A stretch of 64,000 nt of DNA from Pristionchus mayeri (taxonomy: Eukaryota; Nematoda; Chromadorea; Rhabditida; Neodiplogasteridae), in the NCBI GenBank assembly GCA_036245805.1, contig BTRK01000006.1, forward strand, positions 1,715,613 through 1,779,612, written 5' to 3'. A program made the translations under genes and the position numbers. The notes below the pieces were generated by a model. It saw only the letters and a list, made by a program, of their open reading frames with translations, did no database searches and had not been told where the DNA came from. Positions 54,251 to 64,000 of the stretch are shown piece after piece; position 1 is the first letter of the stretch, and every line of letters starts with the position of its first letter.

Positions 54251-54561
54251 CTGGTTTAATATATGCCATATATGTTCATCTGAACCGGGCAAAACATTTA
54301 TCTGAGCATGGAGAATCACGCCTTGTAACCGAAAATTGATAGTCATGACAAATAAGTATGACAGGTTTTCTGCTCGTATACTTTCCTGGTTTAATATATG
54401 CCATATCTGTTCATCTCCAAATAAGTATGACAGGTTTTCTGCTCGTATCCTTTTCTGGTTTAATATATGCCATATCTGTTCATCTGAACCGGGCAAAACA
54501 TTTATCTGAGCATGGAGAATCACGCCTTGTAACCGAAAATTGATAGTCATGACAAATAAGT

Positions 54562-54760
54562 ATGACAGGTTTTCTGCTCGTATACTTTTCTGGTTTAGTA
54601 TATGCCATATCTGTTCATCTCCAAATAAGTATGACAGGTTTTCTGCTCGTATACTTTTCTGGTTTAGTATATGCCATATCTGTTCATCTCCAAATAAGTA
54701 TGACAGGTTTTCTGCTCGTATCCTTTTCTGGTTTAATATATGCCATATCTCTTCATCTGA
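54562..54760 (-). repeat. Two adjacent short units
   Basis: Two S units follow each other directly here. Two adjacent copies share the rare change gtttagtatatg (normally gtttaatatatg), so one 69-bp segment was duplicated in tandem very recently. Confidence 0.88.
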
Positions 54761-55199
54761 ACCAGGCAAAACATTTATCTGAGCATGGAGAATCACGCCT
54801 TGTAACCGAAAATTAATAGTCATGCCAAATAAGTATGACAGGTTTTCTGATCGTATACTTTTCTGGTTTAATATATGCCATATCTGTTCATCTGAACCGG
54901 GCAAAACATTTATCTGAGCATGGAGAATCACGCCTTGTAACCGAAAATTGATAGTCATGCCAAATAAGTATGACGGGTTTTCTGCTCGTATACTTTTCTG
55001 GTTTAATATATGCCATATCTGTTCATCTGAACCGGGCAAAACATTTATCTGAGCATGGAGAATCAAGCCTTGTAACCGAAAATTGATAGTCATGACAAAT
55101 AAGTATGACAGGTTTTCTGCTCGTATACTTTCCTGGTTTAATATATGCCATATCTGTTCATCTGAACCGGGCAAAACATTTATCTGAGCATGGAGAATC

Positions 55200-58100
55200 A
55201 CGCTTTGTAACCGAAAATTGATAGTCATGCCAAATAAGTAAGACGGGTTTTCTGCTCGTATACTTTCCTGGTTTAATATATGCCATATCTGTTCATCTGA
55301 ACCGGGCAAAACATTTATCTGAGCATGGAGAATCACGCTTTGTAACCGAAAATTGATAGTCATGCCAAATAAGTAAGACGGGTTTTCTGCTCGTATACTT
55401 TCCTGGTTTAATATATGCCATATCTGTTCATCTGACCCGGGCAAAACATTTATCTGAGCATGGAGAATCACGCTTTGTAACCGAAAAATGATAGTCATGC
55501 CAAATAAGTAAGACGGGTTTTCTGCTCGTATACTTTCCTGGTTTAATATATGCCATATCTGTTCATCTGAACCGGGCAAAACATTTATCTGAGCATGGAG
55601 AATCACGCTTTGTAACCGAAAATTGATAGTCATGCCAAATAAGTAAGACGGGTTTTCTGCTCGTATACTTTCCTGGTTTAATATATGCCATATCTGTTCA
55701 TCTGAACCGGGCAAAACATTTATCTGAGCATGGAGAATCACGCTTTGTAACCGAAAATTGATAGTAATGCCAAATAAGTAAGACGGGTTTTCTGCTCGTA
55801 TACTTTCCTGGTTTAATATATGCCATATCTGTTCATCTGAACCGGGCAAAACATTTATCTGAGCATGGAGAATCACGCTTTGTAACCGAAAATTGATAGT
55901 CATGCCAAATAAGTAAGACGGGTTTTCTGCTCGTATACTTTCCTGGTTTAATATATGCCATATCTGTTCATCTGAACCGGGCAAAACATTTATCTGAGCA
56001 TGGAGAATCACGCTTTGTAACCGAAAATTGATAGTCATGCCAAATAAGTAAGACGGGTTTTCTGCTCGTATACTTTTCTGGTTTAATATATGCCATATCT
56101 GTTCATCTCCAAATAAGTATGACAGGTTTTCTGCTCGTATACTTTTCTGGTTTAATATATGCCATATCTGTTCATCTGAACCGGGCAAAACATTTATCTG
56201 AGCATGGAGAATCACGCTTTGTAACCGAAAATTGGTAGTCATGCCAAATAAGTAAGACGGGTTTTCTGCTCGTATACTTTCCTGGTTTAATATATGCCAT
56301 ATCTGTTCATCTGAACCGGGCAAAACATTTATCTGAGCATGGAGAATCACGCTTTGTAACCGAAAATTGATAGTCATGCCAAATAAGTAAGACGGGTTTT
56401 CTGCTCGTATACTTTCCTGGTTTAATATATGCCATATCTGTTCATCTCCAAATAAGTATGACAGGTTTTCTGCTCGTATACTTTTCTGGTTTAATATATG
56501 CCATATCTGTTCATCTGAACCGGGCAAAACATTTATCTGAGCATGGAGAATCACGCTTTGTAACCGAAAATTGATAGTCATGCCAAATAAGTAAGACGGG
56601 TTTTCTGCTCGTATACTTTCCTGGTTTAATATATGCCATATCTGTTCATCTGAACCGGGCAAAACATTTATCTGAGCATGGAGAATCACGCTTTGTAACC
56701 GAAAATTGATAGTCATGCCAAATAAGTAAGACGGGTTTTCTGCTCGTATACTTTCCTGGTTTAATATATGCCATATCTGTTCATCTGAACCGGGCAAAAC
56801 ATTTATCTGAGCATGGAGAATCACGCTTTGTAACCGAAAATTGATAGTCATGCCAAATAAGTAAGACGGGTTTTCTGCTCGTATACTTTTCTGGTTTAAT
56901 ATATGCCATATCTGTTCATCTCCAAATAAGTATGACAGGTTTTCTGCTCGTATACTTTTCTGGTTTAATATATGCCATATCTGTTCATCTGAACCGGGCA
57001 AAACATTTATCTGAGCATGGAGAATCACGCTTTGTAACCGAAAATTGATAGTCATGCCAAATAAGTAAGACGGGTTTTCTGCTCGTATACTTTCCTGGTT
57101 TAATATATGCCATATCTGTTCATCTGAACCGGGCAAAACATTTATCTGAGCATGGAGAATCACGCTTTGTAACCGAAAATTGATAGTCATGCCAAATAAG
57201 TAAGACGGGTTTTCTGCTCGTATACTTTCCTGGTTTAATATATGCCATATCTGTTCATCTGAACCGGGCAAAACATTTATCTGAGCATGGAGAATCACGC
57301 TTTGTAACCGAAAATTGATAGTAATGCCAAATAAGTAAGACGGGTTTTCTGCTCGTATACTTTCCTGGTTTAATATATGCCATATCTGTTCATCTGAACC
57401 GGGCAAAACATTTATCTGAGCATGGAGAATCACGCTTTGTAACCGAAAATTGATAGTCATGCCAAATAAGTAAGACGGGTTTTCTGCTCGTATACTTTCC
57501 TGGTTTAATATATGCCATATCTGTTCATCTGAACCGGGCAAAACATTTATCTGAGCATGGAGAATCACGCTTTGTAACCGAAAATTGATAGTCATGCCAA
57601 ATAAGTAAGACGGGTTTTCTGCTCGTATACTTTTCTGGTTTAATATATGCCATATCTGTTCATCTCCAAATAAGTATGACAGGTTTTCTGCTCGTATACT
57701 TTTCTGGTTTAATATATGCCATATCTGTTCATCTGAACCGGGCAAAACATTTATCTGAGCATGGAGAATCACGCTTTGTAACCGAAAATTGGTAGTCATG
57801 CCAAATAAGTAAGACGGGTTTTCTGCTCGTATACTTTCCTGGTTTAATATATGCCATATCTGTTCATCTGAACCGGGCAAAACATTTATCTGAGCATGGA
57901 GAATCACGCTTTGTAACCGAAAATTGATAGTCATGCCAAATAAGTAAGACGGGTTTTCTGCTCGTATACTTTCCTGGTTTAATATATGCCATATCTGTTC
58001 ATCTCCAAATAAGTATGACAGGTTTTCTGCTCGTATACTTTTCTGGTTTAATATATGCCATATCTGTTCATCTGAACCGGGCAAAACATTTATCTGAGCA

Positions 58101-61100
58101 TGGAGAATCACGCTTTGTAACCGAAAATTGATAGTCATGCCAAATAAGTAAGACGGGTTTTCTGCTCGTATACTTTCCTGGTTTAATATATGCCATATCT
58201 GTTCATCTGAACCGGGCAAAACATTTATCTGAGCATGGAGAATCACGCTTTGTAACCGAAAATTGATAGTCATGCCAAATAAGTAAGACGGGTTTTCTGC
58301 TCGTATACTTTCCTGGTTTAATATATGCCATATCTGTTCATCTGAACCGGGCAAAACATTTATCTGAGCATGGAGAATCACGCTTTGTAACCGAAAATTG
58401 ATAGTCATGCCAAATAAGTAAGACGGGTTTTCTGCTCGTATACTTTTCTGGTTTAATATATGCCATATCTGTTCATCTCCAAATAAGTATGACAGGTTTT
58501 CTGCTCGTATACTTTTCTGGTTTAATATATGCCATATCTGTTCATCTGAACCGGGCAAAACATTTATCTGAGCATGGAGAATCACGCTTTGTAACCGAAA
58601 ATTGATAGTCATGCCAAATAAGTAAGACGGGTTTTCTGCTCGTATACTTTCCTGGTTTAATATATGCCATATCTGTTCATCTGAACCGGGCAAAACATTT
58701 ATCTGAGCATGGAGAATCACGCTTTGTAACCGAAAATTGATAGTCATGCCAAATAAGTAAGACGGGTTTTCTGCTCGTATACTTTCCTGGTTTAATATAT
58801 GCCATATCTGTTCATCTCCAAATAAGTATGACAGGTTTTCTGCTCGTATACTTTTCTGGTTTAATATATGCCATATCTGTTCATCTGAACCGGGCAAAAC
58901 ATTTATCTGAGCATGGAGAATCACGCTTTGTAACCGAAAATTGATAGTCATGCCAAATAAGTAAGACGGGTTTTCTGCTCGTATACTTTCCTGGTTTAAT
59001 ATATGCCATATCTGTTCATCTGAACCGGGCAAAACATTTATCTGAGCATGGAGAATCACGCTTTGTAACCGAAAATTGATAGTAATGCCAAATAAGTAAG
59101 ACGGGTTTTCTGCTCGTATACTTTCCTGTTTTAATATATGCCATATCTGTTCATCTGAACCGGGCAAAACATTTATCTGAGCATGGAGAATCACGCTTTG
59201 TAACCGAAAATTGATAGTCATGCCAAATAAGTAAGACGGGTTTTCTGCTCGTATACTTTTCTGGTTTAATATATGCCATATCTGTTCATCTCCAAATAAG
59301 TATGACAGGTTTTCTGCTCGTATACTTTCCTGGTTTAATATATGCCATATCTGTTCATCTGAACCGGGCAAAACATTTATCTGAGCATGGAGAATCACGC
59401 TTTGTAACCGAAAATTGATAGTCATGCCAAATAAGTAAGACGGGTTTTCTGCTCGTATACTTTTCTGGTTTAATATATGCCATATCTGTTCATCTCCAAA
59501 TAAGTATGACAGGTTTTCTGCTCGTATACTTTCCTGGTTTAATATATGCCATATCTGTTCATCTGAACCGGGCAAAACATTTATCTGAGCATGGAGAATC
59601 ACGCTTTGTAACCGAAAATTGATAGTCATGCCAAATAAGTAAGACGGGTTTTCTGCTCGTATACTTTCCTGGTTTAATATATGCCATATCTGTTCATCTG
59701 AACCGGGCAAAACATTTATCTGAGCATGGAGAATCACGCTTTGTAACCGAAAATTGATAGTCATGCCAAATAAGTAAGACGGGTTTTCTGCTCGTATACT
59801 TTTCTGGTTTAATATATGCCATATCTGTTCATCTCCAAATAAGTATGACAGGTTTTCTGCTCGTATACTTTTCTGGTTTAATATATGCCATATCTGTTCA
59901 TCTGAACCGGGCAAAACATTTATCTGAGCATGGAGAATCACGCTTTGTAACCGAAAATTGATAGTCATGCCAAATAAGTAAGACGGGTTTTCTGCTCGTA
60001 TACTTTCCTGGTTTAATATATGCCATATCTGTTCATCTGAACCGGGCAAAACATTTATCTGAGCATGGAGAATCACGCTTTGTAACCGAAAATTGATAGT
60101 CATGCCAAATAAGTAAGACGGGTTTTCTGCTCGTATACTTTCCTGGTTTAATATATGCCATATCTGTTCATCTCCAAATAAGTATGACAGGTTTTCTGCT
60201 CGTATACTTTTCTGGTTTAATATATGCCATATCTGTTCATCTGAACCGGGCAAAACATTTATCTGAGCATGGAGAATCACGCTTTGTAACCGAAAATTGA
60301 TAGTCATGCCAAATAAGTAAGACGGGTTTTCTGCTCGTATACTTTCCTGGTTTAATATATGCCATATCTGTTCATCTGAACCGGGCAAAACATTTATCTG
60401 AGCATGGAGAATCACGCTTTGTAACCGAAAATTGATAGTCATGCCAAATAAGTAAGACGGGTTTTCTGCTCGTATACTTTTCTGGTTTAATATATGCCAT
60501 ATCTGTTCATCTCCAAATAAGTATGACAGGTTTTCTGCTCGTATACTTTTCTGGTTTAATATATGCCATATCTGTTCATCTGAACCGGGCAAAACATTTA
60601 TCTGAGCATGGAGAATCACGCTTTGTAACCGAAAATTGATAGTCATGCCAAATAAGTAAGACGGGTTTTCTGCTCGTATACTTTCCTGGTTTAATATATG
60701 CCATATCTGTTCATCTGAACCGGGCAAAACATTTATCTGAGCATGGAGAATCACGCTTTGTAACCGAAAATTGATAGTCATGCCAAATAAGTAAGACGGG
60801 TTTTCTGCTCGTATACTTTCCTGGTTTAATATATGCCATATCTGTTCATCTCCAAATAAGTATGACAGGTTTTCTGCTCGTATACTTTTCTGGTTTAATA
60901 TATGCCATATCTGTTCATCTGAACCGGGCAAAACATTTATCTGAGCATGGAGAATCAAGCCTTGTAACCGAAAATTGATAGTCATGACAAATAAGTATGA
61001 CAGGTTTTCTGCTCGTATACTTTCCTGGTTTAATATATGCCATATCTGTTCATCTGAACCGGGCAAAACATTTATCTGAGCATGGAGAATCACGCTTTGT

Positions 61101-64000
61101 AACCGAAAATTGATAGTCATGCCAAATAAGTAAGACGGGTTTTCTGCTCGTATACTTTCCTGGTTTAATATATGCCATATCTGTTCATCTGAACCGGGCA
61201 AAACATTTATCTGAGCATGGAGAATCACGCTTTGTAACCGAAAATTGATAGTCATGCCAAATAAGTAAGACGGGTTTTCTGCTCGTATACTTTCCTGGTT
61301 TAATATATGCCATATCTGTTCATCTGAACCGGGCAAAACATTTATCTGAGCATGGAGAATCACGCTTTGTAACCGAAAATTGATAGTCATGCCAAATAAG
61401 TAAGACGGGTTTTCTGCTCGTATACTTTCCTGGTTTAATATATGCCATATCTGTTCATCTGAACCGGGCAAAACATTTATCTGAGCATGGAGAATCACGC
61501 TTTGTAACCGAAAATTGATAGTCATGCCAAATAAGTAAGACGGGTTTTCTGCTCGTATACTTTCCTGGTTTAATATATGCCATATCTGTTCATCTGAACC
61601 GGGCAAAACATTTATCTGAGCATGGAGAATCACGCTTTGTAACCGAAAATTGATAGTAATGCCAAATAAGTAAGACGGGTTTTCTGCTCGTATACTTTCC
61701 TGGTTTAATATATGCCATATCTGTTCATCTGAACCGGGCAAAACATTTATCTGAGCATGGAGAATCACGCTTTGTAACCGAAAATTGATAGTCATGCCAA
61801 ATAAGTAAGACGGGTTTTCTGCTCGTATACTTTCCTGGTTTAATATATGCCATATCTGTTCATCTGAACCGGGCAAAACATTTATCTGAGCATGGAGAAT
61901 CACGCTTTGTAACCGAAAATTGATAGTCATGCCAAATAAGTAAGACGGGTTTTCTGCTCGTATACTTTTCTGGTTTAATATATGCCATATCTGTTCATCT
62001 GAACCGGGCAAAACATTTATCTGAGCATGGAGAATCACGCTTTGTAACCGAAAATTGATAGTCATGCCAAATAAGTAAGACGGGTTTTCTGCTCGTATAC
62101 TTTCCTGGTTTAATATATGCCATATCTGTTCATCTGAACCGGGCAAAACATTTATCTGAGCATGGAGAATCACGCTTTGTAACCGAAAATTGATAGTCAT
62201 GCCAAATAAGTAAGACGGGTTTTCTGCTCGTATACTTTCCTGGTTTAATATATGCCATATCTGTTCATCTCCAAATAAGTATGACAGGTTTTCTGCTCGT
62301 ATACTTTTCTGGTTTAATATATGCCATATCTGTTCATCTGAACCGGGCAAAACATTTATCTGAGCATGGAGAATCAAGCCTTGTAACCGAAAATTGATAG
62401 TCATGACAAATAAGTATGACAGGTTTTCTGCTCGTATACTTTCCTGGTTTAATATATGCCATATCTGTTCATCTGAACCGGGCAAAACATTTATCTGAGC
62501 ATGGAGAATCACGCTTTGTAACCGAAAATTGATAGTCATGCCAAATAAGTAAGACGGGTTTTCTGCTCGTATACTTTCCTGGTTTAATATATGCCATATC
62601 TGTTCATCTGAACCGGGCAAAACATTTATCTGAGCATGGAGAATCACGCTTTGTAACCGAAAATTGATAGTCATGCCAAATAAGTAAGACGGGTTTTCTG
62701 CTCGTATACTTTCCTGGTTTAATATATGCCATATCTGTTCATCTGAACCGGGCAAAACATTTATCTGAGCATGGAGAATCACGCTTTGTAACCGAAAATT
62801 GATAGTCATGCCAAATAAGTAAGACGGGTTTTCTGCTCGTATACTTTCCTGGTTTAATATATGCCATATCTGTTCATCTGAACCGGGCAAAACATTTATC
62901 TGAGCATGGAGAATCACGCTTTGTAACCGAAAATTGATAGTCATGCCAAATAAGTAAGACGGGTTTTCTGCTCGTATACTTTCCTGGTTTAATATATGCC
63001 ATATCTGTTCATCTGAACCGGGCAAAACATTTATCTGAGCATGGAGAATCACGCTTTGTAACCGAAAATTGATAGTAATGCCAAATAAGTAAGACGGGTT
63101 TTCTGCTCGTATACTTTCCTGGTTTAATATATGCCATATCTGTTCATCTGAACCGGGCAAAACATTTATCTGAGCATGGAGAATCACGCTTTGTAACCGA
63201 AAATTGATAGTCATGCCAAATAAGTAAGACGGGTTTTCTGCTCGTATACTTTCCTGGTTTAATATATGCCATATCTGTTCATCTGAACCGGGCAAAACAT
63301 TTATCTGAGCATGGAGAATCACGCTTTGTAACCGAAAATTGATAGTCATGCCAAATAAGTAAGACGGGTTTTCTGCTCGTATACTTTTCTGGTTTAATAT
63401 ATGCCATATCTGTTCATCTGAACCGGGCAAAACATTTATCTGAGCATGGAGAATCACGCTTTGTAACCGAAAATTGATAGTCATGCCAAATAAGTAAGAC
63501 GGGTTTTCTGCTCGTATACTTTCCTGGTTTAATATATGCCATATCTGTTCATCTGAACCGGGCAAAACATTTATCTGAGCATGGAGAATCACGCTTTGTA
63601 ACCGAAAATTGATAGTCATGCCAAATAAGTAAGACGGGTTTTCTGCTCGTATACTTTCCTGGTTTAATATATGCCATATCTGTTCATCTGAACCGGGCAA
63701 AACATTTATCTGAGCATGGAGAATCACGCTTTGTAACCGAAAATTGATAGTCATGCCAAATAAGTAAGACGGGTTTTCTGCTCGTATACTTTCCTGGTTT
63801 AATATATGCCATATCTGTTCATCTGAACCGGGCAAAACATTTATCTGAGCATGGAGAATCACGCTTTGTAACCGAAAATTGATAGTCATGCCAAATAAGT
63901 AAGACGGGTTTTCTGCTCGAATACTTTCCTGGTTTAATATATGCCATATCTGTTCATCTGAACCGGGCAAAACATTTATCTGAGCATGGAGAATCACGCT
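55200..64000 (-). repeat. Homogenised right-hand block with a distinct haplotype; 1557-bp and 1419-bp HORs
   Basis: Nearly all L units here share three linked changes: cacgctttg (for cacgccttg), aagtaagacggg (for aagtatgacggg) and mostly ctttcctgg. A 1557-bp HOR (10 L + 3 S) is marked by attggtagtc at 56231 and 57788 and by S junctions at 56104/57661, 56443/58000 and 56917/58474. A 1419-bp HOR (10 L + 1 S) is marked by gaatcaagcc near 60954 and 62373, S junctions at 60847/62266, and atagtaatgc at 61653/63072. Variation between units is visibly lower than elsewhere, indicating the youngest expansion in the window. Confidence 0.92.

Larger units (their letters stand above)
1..64000. repeat. Satellite DNA array of 135-bp (L) and 69-bp (S) monomers filling the window
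   Basis: Every line of sequence is a copy of the same unit. Written in the orientation of 12.5-64 kb, landmarks in order are aaaattgatagtcatgcc, aaataagtatgac, ggttttctgctcgtatac, ctggtttaatatatgcc, atatctgttcatctgaacc, gggcaaaacatttatctgag and catggagaatcacgccttg. The long unit is 135 bp. The short unit is 69 bp and runs straight from ttcatct to ccaaataagtatgac. Most copies differ from consensus at only a few positions. High-frequency variants sit at about ten sites, such as c/a in gtcatgCc, a/g in gacAgg, a/c in gtatActt, t/c in cttTtctgg and c/a in atcaCgcc. No unique insert of more than a few bases was seen, and both array ends lie outside the window. I do not recognise the family. A eukaryotic satellite is the best reading; a misassembled or collapsed repeat is possible in detail, but not for the basic composition. 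Confidence 0.98.
12501..64000 (-). repeat. Main minus-orientation part of the array
   Basis: From the A-run to the right edge every monomer reads in one orientation with no further inversion. S units occur singly, separated by 1 to about 16 L units, except for a pair of adjacent S units at about 54.6-54.75 kb. Several HOR families listed separately succeed one another. Composition and variants change gradually, then abruptly near 55.2 kb, where one haplotype takes over. Confidence 0.96.
47519..64000 (-). other. 5,492-codon stop-free frame open at the right edge, not supported as a gene
   Basis: This is the same repeat frame as to the left, separated from it only by the single inserted T at 47575. 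It is still open at the window edge, so its true length is unknown. It contains the homogenised block, where the L unit reads SVILHA instead of GVILHA. The first possible start inside the window is a GTG in the middle of a monomer, with nothing unusual before it. I see no promoter, no splice-like structure and no unique N-terminal sequence. As with the other long frames, the length follows from 135 and 69 being multiples of three. Confidence 0.85.

Noticed and set aside
1..64000. CRISPR array
   Set aside because: Units of 135 and 69 bp repeat along their whole length. There are no unique spacers between short direct repeats and no cas genes.
23623..64000. Giant repetitive protein gene (for example a structural, adhesin or silk-like protein)
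   Set aside because: There is no unique start, end, signal or domain. Stops and frameshifts are copied between repeats, changes are mostly non-silent, and the open frame follows from 3n unit lengths.
1..64000. Ancestral 2 x ~67-bp dimer origin of the 135-bp unit
   Set aside because: The 69-bp and 66-bp halves share only short scattered matches by eye (for example cagata and atgac), not enough to claim a duplication.
1..64000. CENP-B box or other known centromere motif
   Set aside because: No match to the conserved core of the 17-bp CENP-B box was seen in the consensus unit.
1..64000. tRNA, rRNA, riboswitch, promoter or terminator signals
   Set aside because: None recognised. Any apparent TATA-like or hairpin motif recurs in every monomer and has no associated gene.

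Overview
The window is one uninterrupted tandem-repeat (satellite) array. I found no stretch of unique sequence, no recognisable gene, no RNA gene and no mobile element. Two monomers make up essentially all 64 kb: a 135-bp long unit (L, about 38.5% G+C; 52 of 135 bases in the hand-counted consensus) and a 69-bp short unit (S), which is L lacking one fixed 66-bp segment. By rough hand count there are about 420 L and 110 S units. Neither edge of the array is inside the window. A satellite this long, with nested higher-order repeats (HORs), suggests a eukaryotic chromosome, perhaps a centromeric, pericentromeric or other heterochromatic block. That is inference: nothing here identifies a species.

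Layout by orientation, using the strand whose frame is free of stops. Positions 1 to about 1255 are minus, 1272-12488 are plus (an 11.2-kb inverted block), and 12501-64000 are minus. The left inversion junction is a 23-bp-arm palindrome (1233-1294). The right junction (12371-12500) carries an 11-nt tandem duplication, a 50-nt deletion and a 12-A run. Marker variants inside the inverted block recur in reverse complement at 17-18.5, 22.7 and 25.7 kb, so the block comes from the same array.

Layout by HOR: 609 bp at 1-1229; 2574 bp at about 1660-6880; 1564 bp at 7520-11160; 339 and 609 bp at 13.8-16.2 kb; 609 bp at 17.3-18.5 kb; 3111/2976 bp at 20.5-26.6 kb; 609/1218 bp at 29.9-31.9 kb; 540 bp at 33.5-34.5 kb; 1014 bp at 35.9-38.0 kb; 1488 and 3111 bp at 39.5-46.2 kb; 1824 bp at 50.5-54.2 kb; and a highly homogeneous block with its own haplotype from about 55.2 kb to the end (1557 and 1419 bp HORs). 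Intervals between named HORs (for example 18.6-20.5, 26.6-29.9, 47.1-50.4 kb) are the same L and S units without an HOR I could phase by eye.

Because 135 and 69 are both multiples of three and one frame of the unit has no stop, reading frames run for thousands of codons (7,979 codons at 23623-47562, and 5,492 codons running to the right edge). Stops, frameshifts and mostly amino-acid-changing variation among copies look like neutral drift plus copying, so I treat these frames as by-products of the repeat and not as genes. The points of interest are the satellite's architecture and rearrangement history. I did not see a convincing new gene-encoded system.
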